64,000 nucleotides of DNA from Hirundichthys speculiger (Eukaryota > Chordata > Actinopteri > Beloniformes > Exocoetidae): positions 2,852,001-2,916,000 of the forward strand of contig JAGFBZ010000855.1 in NCBI GenBank assembly GCA_018398805.1, in the 5' to 3' direction. The position numbers and the translations under genes are program-made. Shown piece by piece: positions 37,759-48,373 of this stretch. The notes beneath the pieces were generated by a model. That model worked only from the letters and a program-made list of their open reading frames with translations. It was not told where the DNA came from and searched no databases. How positions within the stretch are numbered: position 1 is the first letter of the stretch; each line of letters starts with the position of its first letter.

Positions 37759-38300
37759 TAGGGCTGGGCAAGTTAACGTGTTATTATTGCGTTAACTCAT
37801 TAATTTATTAACGTCGACATTTATTTAATCGTGCGTTAACGCATGTTGCTTACATGGTTTTGTTTTGAAAAGTCTGTTACTGGTTGCTGCGGAACCGGAA
37901 GACAATTGGCAGGCAAAGCTAAAACAGACATGGAAAACGGTAAAAATCTGCGAACTTTACAGTTCGGTTAGCAACTCAGGTAGCAATATTAACATTTTAT
38001 TAAAATAATAATTCTGGACTGCAACAAAACTTTCCCGTTATTCCTCCATGTTACATCAGATCTGCTCCATGTGTTGACTGTCATGCTATTCTCTTACTGG
38101 TTACTTCAGTGCGGCTCCATCCAGTGGCACAGATGTGTAATGACAGCAGAAAGTCTATTCTTTGATTATAAAACAAAGCCAATACTGTGTCACGTAAACC
38201 AGACAATAAAATATTAAAAACAAATTCAGTCCCGTGGCCTGTTTGCTGAAATTGAAATATAAAAAAACAGGCTTTTTTTTGTATGTTAGATTAAAAAAAC
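37759..38300. mobile_element. hAT left-end fragment (TAGGGCTGGGCAAGTTAACG)
   Basis: Starts TAGGGCTGGGCAAGTTAACG followed by several GCGTTAAC words, a well-known style of teleost hAT end. No matching right end was seen, so the 3' limit is approximate. Confidence 0.6.
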
Positions 38301-38379
38301 GAAAAAAAAAAAAAGTCAGATTTTAATTTTTTTAATTTTTGACTGACAATCGGAAATGGAAAAGTGGTGATATTTTTGA

Positions 38380-38620
38380 GTTTTTAAAATAGTGGGCGAC
38401 GCCGGCAGCGAACGTATGGGCTGGAGAGATGGAGCACTAGAATTGGCAGAGCAAGGGAGATCACGGGCCACCGCGCATTGCTCGCTGGCGGGGGAGGGCG
38501 CGAGCCTCTGCGCGGTGTGGAACTGGTGCCGCAAGGGGACCGTCTGCTGCCCATAGCAGTGGTTCCAGCACCATCCAGCCTCCAGGCTCCCCATGGAGTC
38601 CTTGGCAGACAAAAGCTAAG
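38380..38620. repeat. GC-rich stretch of unknown origin
   Basis: A CpG-rich block within AT-rich transposon debris. The minus strand is open for over 100 codons but shows no recognised domain. Confidence 0.3.
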
Positions 38621-38779
38621 AACTTCATGAGTCCTATTTATTACATTGTATACACCTTTTCGACTTGAAAATTGTGGACATGCGCCCCCTAGTGGCCCCG
38701 CCATAACTGGAGGGTGCGGTGCTCCACCAACTAACCCAAACACAGCAGCGTGGAGCATTTGTTACGGATAACGCAGACA

Positions 38780-38829
38780 TGTCTTGGATTGATGATGTTA
38801 GGCAGTGGCCTCCAGTTACAGATGAAGGT
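38780..38829 (+). pseudogene. Possible first exon of a YqaJ-family-like transposon protein
   Basis: ATG at 38779-38781 starts MSWIDDVRQWPPVTDE and runs to a GAAG|GTAGTT donor-like site. The D-V-R-x-W-P-P start resembles the N-terminus of large YqaJ/SWIM-type proteins carried by DNA transposons in fish and cnidarians. Only about 16 residues support this and no later exon was found, so it is tentative. Confidence 0.35.
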
Positions 38830-39239
38830 AGTTTATCGCTGTTTTTAATGATTGGTTATGGAAATAGCATGATCTATTCCCATAATCAAACACTAAAAAC
38901 TGTGGAACGCTGCAACGCTGGTTATAACTAACGTAAACAAGCCATAAAGATTATGCTACTGTAACGTTAACGCTAGCGGTAAATTAGGCTATGTGTTAAT
39001 GTTATATTTAATTTATTTTATCATCCTCCTAAGTCACTCATTCATTCATTCATTGATTTATAGGCTTGTGCTAGCGCCGAGGGCTACAGTAGCGTCATAC
39101 TGCTGTTCTTTCGGCCAGAATCGTCCGGGACTCTCAGCGAGACTATGAGTAGTACGAGATTGAATGTTAACGAAAACTCACCCGGCTGTATTCATTTGGA
39201 ACAAAGTCCTTTCTGTTGATATTTTTCACCCACGTCTTC

Positions 39240-39386
39240 CTAACTTCTTGTTCTGCAAACAAGGCAGTCTTCGTGCAGTAAAGGCTTGTGTATTTCACAT
39301 ACTTTCTTCTTCCATTGTTGAATTTTCACGCCATTGTTGGCACAGTTTATGGCGGAACATGTATTCCCACTCGACCGACTCGACAT
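39240..39386 (-). pseudogene. THAP-like finger exon of a transposon
   Basis: From the ATG at 39386: MSSRSSGNTCSAINCANNGV, then WKKKVCEIHKPLLHEDC and a stop. The CSAxxCxNN opening and the CxxHK...DC pattern match N-terminal zinc-binding modules of THAP-type transposon proteins in fish. The expected following residues are missing, so it is an isolated or broken exon. Confidence 0.5.
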
Positions 39387-39575
39387 TATAAAAATATATA
39401 TTTGTAGAAAGACAAAAACACTGGTTAATCTGCGAAATCTGTGAAATCGTCGCTCTGTGTCGCTCTGTAGCACCCTCCAGCAATGGCGGACGGGGTACTT
39501 CCGGGGGGCTGGCCCGAAAAGGTCTATATACAATCATTTCTCATGGTGAACGAAAATTACCTTGAACTGTACGGA

Positions 39576-39640
39576 CATGGACAAAAGGAAACCTTATCAG
39601 CGGGACCAACAGTCCCGCTGATAAGGTCTCTTTTTGTCCG
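39576..39640. repeat. Long hairpin
   Basis: Arms GGACAAAAGGAAACCTTATC+AGCGGGAC and GTCCCGCTGATAAGG+TCTCTTTTTGTCC pair over about 28 bp with few mismatches around a CAACA loop. The inner 15 bp are perfect. It may be the junction of two inverted element ends. Confidence 0.9.
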
Positions 39641-39849
39641 TGTACATAATCATGTTTTTTTGTTTTGAAATGTATATCTATAGTCTATAACAGTACATAG
39701 GTTTATCTATTTAATTGGAAGCAATGCATGATGGGTAACGATCCTGTCTCCAAATCGTAACTTTTAATTACTTGATATAAATAGGCTTACCTTTTTATAT
39801 AAAAGACTTTATCTAAACTGTATTTATAATATTCTAATGTATACGTATC

Positions 39850-39893
39850 ACACACACACGCACACGCACGCACACACACACACACACACACAC
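39850..39893. repeat. (CA)n microsatellite
   Basis: CA repeats with CG interruptions, directly abutting the hAT transposase remnant. Confidence 0.95.
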
Positions 39894-40322
39894 GAGTTCA
39901 CCCATACGGTCCTCAGGGTAATAGGCTGTCTGTAAGCATCTGCCCCACAACTTCCACTCTTCTTTTATGAAGTGGCTCCATTGTGCGACTTGACCACAAG
40001 TCTGTAGTTGTTGCATAGTGTTTTATGCTTGTCATATCCTTCTCTACTTGCTGGTGGACTTTGTCGTACATTTTAGATTGGCTAAAGTACTTGCAGCTAG
40101 GTAACTCGTAGTGTCCATCAAGTGTCTTTATCTTGTTCCTAAAGCAGCTTTTTTTTTTCCAATGTTAGAAATGGCGCCATGACCTTACATGAGTATACGG
40201 TAACAGCATTTGTAATATCAATCCACCTCTGATTCTTTCTGTCATCTGACTGTCGTTGCACCAGTCTTTTTTACTAGCGCTTCCTCCTCCTCACCTCGCT
40301 CCACGTTTGCAGCCGCTGCCAT
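39890..40322 (-). pseudogene. ZBED-type hAT transposase, internally deleted
   Basis: Reading leftward from the ATG at 40322: MAAAANVERGEEEEALVKKT then GATTV, the usual N-terminus of ZBED1-like fish hAT transposases, then a stop. The BED finger is missing. From 40134 the protein resumes as LDGHYELPSCKYFSQSKMYD, DKVHQQVEKDMTSIKHYA, TTTDLWSSRTMEP, matching the PSR-x-HFS and DLWTSR region before the catalytic core. After MEP the frame shifts; the neighbouring frame continues HFIKEEWKLWGRCLQTAYYP then EDRMGEL, and ends in the CA repeat. It is a dead copy with at least one deletion, one frameshift and a truncated 3' end. Confidence 0.75.
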
Positions 40323-42590
40323 ATTTTTGCATTCACTTTCAACGAAAGTATTTGGAGCATGACATTATCAACTTGCGCAATTGCGGTAGGCTGGTATAGT
40401 AAAATCTCTACAGTTAGCTACATTTATATCATTTCTACTGTATACTGTTTACACTGCCCACTGCTAACAGAAAGTTTTTTTTTTACTTCATGTTGTTATT
40501 AAGAGTTGCAGGTAGCCATCTTGTGCTCTGAGAAAAGCAGTTATGGGTTTTAACAGTGACAAAGAAGCAGTGATCCAGAGTTATATGGCAAAATCACAAT
40601 CAGTTCTGTGGACTGCTATGAAAATGAATGACACCACAGGGTAAGGGTAGCACATCATCTGTGTCTGCTTGAGCAATGGTTATAACTCATCCTCACAAAG
40701 CCCTTAAAACTGCAATGGGTCCTGTTTACTTCTTGTCATCCTTCTTTCTTTCTCTTCTGATAATGGAACACAGATATACTGTATATTCATTATGATGTTG
40801 ATCTGTAATCTTTTCTTTTAACATCATCGGTGAACCTTTTCGAGCAACTCAAATCCTTTGAAATATATATTATGTTTGTGGTGAAATTGTTCTAAAGCCA
40901 CAACCTTTTGATTTATCACTAATTCATAAGAGATAAAATCGTGCCACATTATTTTGAATAATGGCAATTGTAATTTAAGCCTCCCCCAGTGTTCTTTTCG
41001 TAGGTAATTTGTTTCATGTCCTGCTCAAGCTGTTTTAGACTGTTTTGTCACTATTTGATCTTGACAGCCACTGTGTCATCCCCCTCACCCCCACCTAGGT
41101 GCAAGCTAATTTGAAAAGCAGTCATGGAGTAGCAAATGCCAGATTAGTGTCAGCACAAAGTGACTGATGTGGAGCCTCCTGATCGTTCAGTCACATGCTG
41201 GTAGTGTTGTATGTACAGTATGACATGCTCCAGTTTGCAGCCCCTCGGTGCTTCATGATGAGTAATCTGGTTTGAAACACTCAACTTCAATTAACTGAAG
41301 GTTTTGTTAAGCTTTTTCAATTCATTCATATCCTCTGTATTGCTTTTTTTTGCAATGATGTATAGGCAGCGTTCTGCAGGAGCTCCATGCTACACTATCC
41401 TTCTTTGACTCTTTGTGACACTAATTTGATTTGAGTGGCGAATAATTATATTGCTTCCATCAATATGGGTGGTTAGTTCTGCACCGCAACCACAAATGTG
41501 ACGTGACCATAGTGAGTCAGGTTCCTGAATGGCACTAACAGATGCTGCCGATTAACGATTGACTGCAATGATGAGGAAAGTGGCAAATTGTGTTGAGATT
41601 ATTGGAAAATCATTGTCCAGGTATTGTTTTATTTGAAATGTATTCAATGAGAAAGGCACATGCCATTTAAAATATGTACTTCTAATTGTACATTGATGCT
41701 GTAGTTCAAATTAAGGTTGAAATATGCAGCGCTAAAAACTGTGACTAATTCTCTCCTGTGTTTCTATTTATGTCTTTTCCCATTGAGCAATATGTTTCCT
41801 CTGTTCACATCTTCCTCTGCTCTCTGTTTTTTTAAAACATGGTAAAAGAGCTTGTTCATTTAGTGTCATTACTAAAGTGAATGAAGGTGCTGGCAGGTGC
41901 AGTAATTTTATTGACTGGAGAGCATACAACAGACTATAGAGACAACCAGGAAATGCCCTAATACACATAGGATTTTTTTTTCTTCTAAGAAATGACACAT
42001 CTCAGTGCCTTGTTGTGAAAAATTTATACCACAGATTACATTGACTGTGAATCTATCTGAAAGTAATGAAGATACATCTCATTTCTTGTATTGTTTTTTT
42101 TTGATGTTGGTAAAATGCTGGTAAAATAAAGTAAATAATACACATCTCATGTGTTTAAAACTCTGCTGAGGCCAATTCAATTGGATGTCATTATCCCTCT
42201 TGAGCATCAAGTGGATATTTGTAAAATTTTACTTTTAAACTAAACACAAAAAGTAAGGAAATTTGTGTTTGGTACATTACTTTTTTGTTGTAACAATGTT
42301 TCTTGGGAATGCATTTCTGTTTATTCTGTTTATTCTTTTAAATGGCTCCACATTTGTAGGGAACGTGCATTTGTGGAGTGCGCAGAAGAGCTGAGTATGT
42401 GGGTTGTGCCTATGAAAGATTTGTCAAATCTTCTCTGCCAATGCCAAAGAGTGTTGTTTTTTTTTTTTTTTTTTGCTGGTGCTATTGACTCTTATTTTTA
42501 GCTTCTGGTACTCCCAGGTACTGACAATCAGGTACCAGTCAGAGTCGTCAGTACCCGCACAATAGGGTCACCTTAAGCTGGTGTTCCGCA
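40323..42590. other. Intron-like DNA, nothing recognised
   Basis: Part of the hAT remnant's 5' flank may extend to about 40450. No exon or transposon end was seen in the rest. Confidence 0.45.
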
Positions 42591-42594
42591 AAAC

Positions 42595-42684
42595 CAAGTG
42601 GCGGCATTATTTGGAGTGACTCCTGGTACCATCTGCAAACTAAAGGCCAAGTTCCATATAACAGGAGATGTCAGAAACAGGATT
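42595..42684 (+). pseudogene. Tc1/mariner transposase helix-turn-helix remnant
   Basis: Encodes QVAALFGVTPGTICKLKAKF then HITGDVRNR. This is the helix-turn-helix that recognises the element's ends in Tc1/mariner transposases. The flanking frames are broken and no DDE region follows. Confidence 0.6.
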
Positions 42685-43643
42685 ACTCTTCAAGTCATCC
42701 TATTCAGTATTATGATTTACAGAAGATTTGGTTGGCGTTTTTAACGACAGACCTGGTGGACAAAGTTGAATAATCCACTTTTATTGATTCTGTTGAAAGT
42801 AATGGTTACAGATAAGAAATTTCAGTCGAGATATAAAGTGCATCAGTTCCAACTCCTAAAGCCTTTGGGGGATATAAAAAAATATTATGTTGCATTAAAA
42901 CATCCATTGTCCTCTGGTGGTTTAAAGTTAAAACCTCTTTCCATTAATTTTATTTCTGTAAGAAAAGAGTAAATGGTTAGGCTAAATTTAAATTATACTG
43001 ATTCTGGAATTTATTCGCTGATTTGTAATAAAAAATACAAAAAAGGTAGATAATTGACGTTTTATTCTTATTCCTTGTCAGATGAGTGACTTTGTCCAAA
43101 TTTGAGAAATCAAAATTAGTCAGTTTCTACCACACTGTCATTTACAAAGAGAGGGAGGGGAAATAGAGTCACATCTGAAGTACAGACATCCTCGCTAATA
43201 ATCACCTGTGGACATTTGTTCAGTTTATAAATTTCTTTATCTAAAAGATCTTCAAGATGGTGAACAAAAGAGATTTGCCTGAAACGGTGTTACGATGTTT
43301 TATCAGATCGATCATCCTTCTGTATAAACAATTGTCACTGGCCGTGGGAAAACACCGTATCTGTAAACCCCTAATCCAGTTACAGAGACAAAGTTAGAAG
43401 GAGCCAGCTGTGTGCTTGTGCGCTTTATGCTGTTTAGACGAGCTGCGGTAGAACCTGAGTCTGACACTTGATTTGTGTGAGAGCTTGTGAAATGCCCCCA
43501 GAGGCCTAAGGCTTAATAGTTTAGACTTTGGTTGAGTCAATATCAATATCACTGTCAGAAATGTTTGACTCTGTCCTTACTATGGTATTTAGTTGATGTG
43601 ATGTTGTGCAGTTGCATGATATGTAAAAAAAGGATATTTAATA

Positions 43644-43645
<2 letters not shown>

Positions 43646-43678
<33 letters not shown>
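43646..43678. repeat. (GT)n microsatellite
   Basis: Perfect GT repeat of about 32 bp. Confidence 0.95.
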
Positions 43679-43679
<1 letters not shown>

Positions 43680-44189
43680 AATTTAAATGCGTTTTGTTTA
43701 TATTGGAGCCAAAATGTGATTTTATATAAATACAGTGTGAAAAGTACATCCTCTTGGATATGAAACTGCATTTTAACCACCCCCAAATGTAAATTCCAAA
43801 CAATGTCTGTATTGTGTACACACTCTTCATTCTCCATTGTTGGGAAATTCAAAGTGGCTTGGAGACATGGGGACCTATCGATGGAGATGAGAATGGCCCT
43901 AAACCATTGGCTCCATTTTGGCTCTTTTTAGGGTTTTGTGAAGAGGGTAGAGTTCTCTCATTTTCACTTAAAGGGGTCTCAGACACCGAGGGAATGACCA
44001 AAGAGTCGTCAGATCCAATAAGCTTCAATTACAGCTCCTTGTAGTTTTCCCAGAGGTGCACTATAGCTCCTTTAAGGGGAAATCAATGAGGTGACAAATT
44101 GTTGTGGACAGCAACCTTTTTTTTATTTCTTACATTGCTGAATCCATGCCTGAATACTCCTCTCAGCATGTAAGTGTGTGCATATATTT

Positions 44190-44213
44190 GTGTGTGTGTG
44201 TGTGTGTGTGTGT
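44190..44213. repeat. (TG)n microsatellite
   Basis: Perfect TG repeat. Confidence 0.95.
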
Positions 44214-44652
44214 TGCATGCATGATAATACATACATAAACAGACCCAACAAAGCTAATTGAATACTTTGGTCCATTTGTGTTTTGGTGGTTTATTTTCTG
44301 CCTGTGACTTTTATAGCTTGTTGTCTGTCTAAACTTGTTTTTAAATGCTCTCCAGTGGGCGTTCACATGCATCACCGCGTGCGCTCAATGCTGCTTTGGT
44401 TTGTTTATATATCACAGTAACGGTGTTAAAGTTTTCTCCAGGTTGTTTTGGTGAAGTCCATGCCATAGCTCATGAATGATGAAGGCTGACTTTCTCAAGT
44501 GTATTGGCAAACATGTAGCTGAATTAATAAATATTTTTAGATCGTGGGAGAGTCCATATGGAGTTGTCACCGATATAGTGGATACCATCAGACACTGCAG
44601 AACTGAGTTTGTTGAAGAACTAATTTCTATTCACTGTTTGAAATATTTACCA

Positions 44653-44812
44653 GAGCTCCCCAGTGGGTTGGGGTTAGTGCTGTCGTCTATGGTGTGGAAG
44701 GTCTGGGTTGCGTCAGGAAAGGCATCCGGTGTAAGAGTTGTGCCAATTCAATCACGCAGTTCACTCCACTGTGGAACACTGAACAGGGAGCAGCTGAAAT
44801 GGAAGCGAGCCT
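44653..44812 (+). repeat. Fish interspersed repeat fragment
   Basis: Contains AGGAAAGGCATCCGGTGTAA, GAGTTGTGCCAA, CCACTGTGGAACACTGAACA and GGGAGCAGCTGAAATGGAAG. This is the order of phrases in a common teleost retroposon 3' region. The class was not determined. Confidence 0.55.
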
Positions 44813-45310
44813 TTTAAATATTTGCAAGAAAATAAAATTTTAAATTTTTATCTGTAAAAATACATTTCAGTCATGGTTGTGGAAGCTAATCTGTGATATT
44901 ACTAAAGGAGCAATTTGACATTGCTGTTGCTCAGTGGTCATACTGTTGATCTTTAATTATTTTGAATTTCATCACTTTTGATAAATGTGACTGCATACGG
45001 CTCTCTTTATTCAGCTGTATGTGGTATATGAGTAATGTGTGTGGCATTATTATATGTTACATAGACATAATGATTATTATGTCATTATTATTATAATGAC
45101 ATAGTCATTATTTTATCAAGAGACATACATTTTGAGGCAGGATTTGCCTAACTTGATGCTCTACATCATGTGGAGTAGTTAAATCAAAATGTGACTGTTG
45201 TAAGTACATATACATTCTCTTTTTCTCCTGACAGCTTCCACCAAGTGAGTCCCTACCCCCTAACCCCCCAATGCTAATGCAACGTATTTCTTTTTGTCTT
45301 GTCTCTGCAG
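44813..45310. other. Intron end upstream of the LNS2 exon
   Basis: Ends in the TTTGTCTTGTCTCTGCAG acceptor. No further neurexin exon was seen in this stretch. Confidence 0.6.
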
Positions 45311-45612
45311 GAAAAGAAGAATATGTTGCAACCTTCAAAGGATCTGAGTTCTTCTGCTACGACTTGTCCTTGAACCCGATTCAAAGCAGCAGTGATGAAA
45401 TCACATTGTCATTCAAAACCCTACAGAGGAATGGACTGATGCTGCACACGGGCAAATCAGCTGATTACGTCAACCTGGCACTGAAAAATGGGGCGGTCTC
45501 ACTCGTCATTAATTTGGGGTCTGGAGCCTTTGAAGCTCTTGTGGAGCCAGTCAATGGGAAATTTAATGACAATGATTGGCATGATGTCAAAGTAACAAGG
45601 AATCTACGTCAG
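45311..45612 (+). CDS. nrxn1: Alpha-neurexin-1 exon, first half of LNS2 domain
   Basis: Internal exon of a presynaptic adhesion receptor. A pyrimidine-rich tract and CAG acceptor end at 45310, and a CAG|GTAACA donor follows 45612. The exon is 302 nt: two bases completing a split glycine codon, then 100 uninterrupted codons running from [12 protein letters not shown] to [10 protein letters not shown]. It matches the start of the second laminin/neurexin/sex-hormone-binding-globulin (LNS2) domain of alpha-neurexins, including the landmarks [34 protein letters not shown] and [10 protein letters not shown]. In known alpha-neurexins LNS2 binds neurexophilin and alpha-dystroglycan. The exon ends in phase 0 exactly where splice site 2 lies. 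The residues fit neurexin-1 better than neurexin-3; the fish a/b paralogue cannot be assigned. It belongs to the long alpha transcript only, because beta-neurexins lack LNS2. Confidence 0.95.
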
Positions 45613-48328
45613 GTAACAGTACAGAGGATGATGCAGAGACTCAGTAAATTAATGGAAATAAATGGCCTTAAATCATTACCATCCTACAATACACCATTTT
45701 TACAAATGCTATAATTGGATTGCTAAATTGTATCATGGTAGATTATGGTGGAGTATAAAACAACACCACAAGAGAGCAGGGACATCTAGATTTGAATTCA
45801 GATCCAAATTGATTTCCAGTTGAAGGGAGAAAAGGAAATAACCATTTTTGTCTTAGAGTGAAAATACAACGATAACTTACAGGAAAATGACAAATTGATT
45901 GTGACTCAGTGCAGTGCAAATAGTCTTTGCCAAGGTTTTAGTAGTTTTTCTTTATTTTGAATTAGCTACATATTTATCATAGTTGGTACTGTTTCTTTGG
46001 TACAATTTCATAACTCTACAGCATTATTGCAGTAAACTGTAAATAAGATAGATTCATAATTTCATAAAAATAGATCAAATTCGAGTTAAGAAAAAAATAC
46101 ATGCCAAATAAATCTTTTCAGGTGCTTTACAATCTATGTTTTAACACAGGAACCCCTCTAACAGGATCTATTGGCTTTTCATGGCTTTGAAGACTGACAT
46201 CTGCATTAAAATGTTGTAAGAAGCAGGAAAAGTGTAAAAACACCCTTTTAAAAAAAATAATAAATCCAGCCTCTCATAGAATTTTGCCGCTCTGGCAATG
46301 TTAAAAACAATTTGGATAAAGGCCATGTCTGTTAATAAGACTCTTTATTGTGAGCTGATGATAAGAAGGAAATAGGCATAATAAATAGTGTCTTTACAGT
46401 AGCTTAGCCCATGTGTACATAAACCACCGAGTAAGAACAGATAGTCTGGTTCATGTAAACCCACAGAGGTCAGTAAGAGTTTGTTGTGTTGCAGACAAAC
46501 TGATTTGCACAAAGCCAGCATATACTAAACTGGGTCATGATGAAACTGTCACTCTGCTAGTGGCAGAGTCCTTGGGCATGACCTCAGTGGCAGTCTTTCA
46601 GGCCCATGACCGATCTGAAGAGACAGAAGTCTTGATAAGGCTTGCATCAACACTTTCTCAGTGACTTTTGTCTGCAGTCTATCTGTCGTTCCTGTGTCAA
46701 CTGATGTGAGCCACTCACCGAATAAGTTGCATACTCAAAGTTCCAGTTCTTGCGAGGTAAAGGGTTTCCCTACAATAGCCAGATACTGACCAACACTTCT
46801 AGTTAAACCAGGCTATTGCTAAAGCAGGATGTAGAGATTCCTCCAGTATTTCAGGGCCTTATTTTGGCATCTGACCAATTCTTAGATACACAAATCATTG
46901 CAAAAGGTGTTCAAGACAAGCCAATAGGCGAATGGTCTCAACACGTCCACTGCCCGCTGATAAACTGCAAACATGGAAATCCTACTTCATCATTTACAGA
47001 TTTGGTTTTCATCGAGCTGCAGTGACTTTGTACATGGATTCCATTTTTCATGTTTGAGTAGAGTATGTTGTCTCACAAAGTAGCAGTAAACTGTCCTTTT
47101 ACTCAGGAAAGCTGTCTGATTTGGTACTGACTTAATTGGAGACTATGAACCTCATGCAATAATAATAGAGAATGAAAGATATATATATTTGTAGGGTAAG
47201 TGGTTAAAGTAACATATGAAACTACAATATAGATTTTCTTTCTAGGTTAAATATTATTTAATGGTCATCTTGTACCAACTATAACCACAAATTATTAACT
47301 GTTTGTCGATTAATTAAGTAAGAAGTCCTATTAGAATGTGTAGCCTGTGTTAAATAGATGGCAGTGACTTTTTATTTCCCCTTCAAGTCTCAAACCAACT
47401 ATTTTAAACCAAAATGTAAGTTTTCTTAGAACATTTTTCAAGCACATCATTGAGACAAAAACTCTAGATTTGTTCCTGCTCATTTGCTGGGAAATGTTTA
47501 GCTTCACCTCAGTACGAGAGCTACTTCCTTTGCATAATCAACTAATTGATTATTGACAAACCTAAGGTTTTGGCCAGCTTGAACATTTGCTACATTCAAA
47601 TTGAGAAGGACAAACAGGCATATTGAGTGCATGCTCTCACTACGGAGGATCAAAAACTGTCATCCTCCTCATTCCTTGTAAGGGTCCTATTTGCTTTGTC
47701 TCATTGCAGCAAAGTGATCCTAAAGTTCATCAAAAAGACCAAATGAGAGGTAAAGCACCAGGCGGTCTGATACACATGATTGGCAGAAACTGAAATTTAC
47801 AAAAAAAACAAATGAATATCAAATGCAGACAAAAACACAAAACAAATAAAACCAAATACCTTTATTATAACTTGAACATAGGACTTTTCAAAGAGGGTCA
47901 ACTGATGCGCTTTAGGCATTGTTTTTTTTTTTTATTTTTATAAACAGTTTGATAACCTGTTTTTGGGACTTTGGTAAGCATTTTTGTTCTTGCTACTTAG
48001 TGGTCTGGGTGCACATAGAAAAATGTGCAAATACACCATGAAAAACTCGGGGAGTCACTGGTTGAGCTCTAGCACTTATTGTGGAGCATTCTTGTTACTT
48101 TCCCTGGTCTGCTTTTTTCTTGTTAAACTTATTTTGCCCTTTTTCTCTGTTACTAACATGCTTTGGAAACAAACTAACATCATTCATGGAATGTGCCATT
48201 CTACTAACCAGTATGATTTTTGCCGTTTAACAATGTACTAACAGTATTGACCATCATATATTATTTGAGTAACAATCGTTATTCTGTTCACAGTTTTTAA
48301 TTTCCTTTCTCCCCCCTTTTCCACAAAG
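45613..48328 (+). other. nrxn1: nrxn1 intron between LNS2 and SS2 exons
   Basis: A 2.7-kb intron from GTAACA to CCACAAAG. No repeats or exons were recognised, and it is unusually free of transposons compared with the rest of the window. Confidence 0.85.
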
Positions 48329-48373
48329 CACTCAGGCATTGGACACGCTATGGTAAACAAACTACATTGTTCG
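48329..48373 (+). CDS. nrxn1: Neurexin-1 splice-site-2 (SS2) microexon with two donors
   Basis: A 45-nt cassette encoding HSGIGHAMVNKLHCS. It is preceded by a strong pyrimidine tract and AAAG acceptor (ending 48328). Two donors are visible: an internal one after ATG (ATG|GTAAAC, exon end 48352) and a distal one after TCG (TCG|GTAGAT, exon end 48373). Both forms keep phase 0 and add either 8 or 15 residues; skipping adds none. This matches the established SS2 inserts of alpha-neurexins, which lie at the ligand-facing edge of LNS2 and modulate partner binding. The CHCS-like ending of the long form (LHCS) is the neurexin-1 version. The exon is too short to appear as a conventional open reading frame and was found by reading the intron. 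Confidence 0.92.

Larger units (their letters stand above)
42685..44650. other. Intron-like DNA with microsatellites
   Basis: Contains (GT)n at 43646-43678 and (TG)n at 44190-44213. The segment ending CTATAGCTCCTTTAA near 44078 may be one end of a TTAA-type element, but a partner end was not found. Confidence 0.45.

Noticed and set aside
38384..38758. 124-codon proline/arginine-rich frame on -
   Set aside because: CpG-rich transposon debris; no recognised domain and no start context.
43814..44082. TTAA-type transposon ending CTATAGCTCCTTTAA
   Set aside because: Only one plausible end is visible, with no matching inverted partner or second TTAA in range.
45237..45247. Possible SS1 microexon between CTGACAG and GTGAGT just upstream of the LNS2 exon
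   Set aside because: The segment between the acceptor-like and donor-like sites is 10 nt, would shift the frame, and does not encode the known SS1 residues.
45613..45714. Extension of the LNS2 exon frame past the donor
   Set aside because: It is intron read-through: the GTAACA donor is at the conserved SS2 boundary and the downstream residues match no neurexin.
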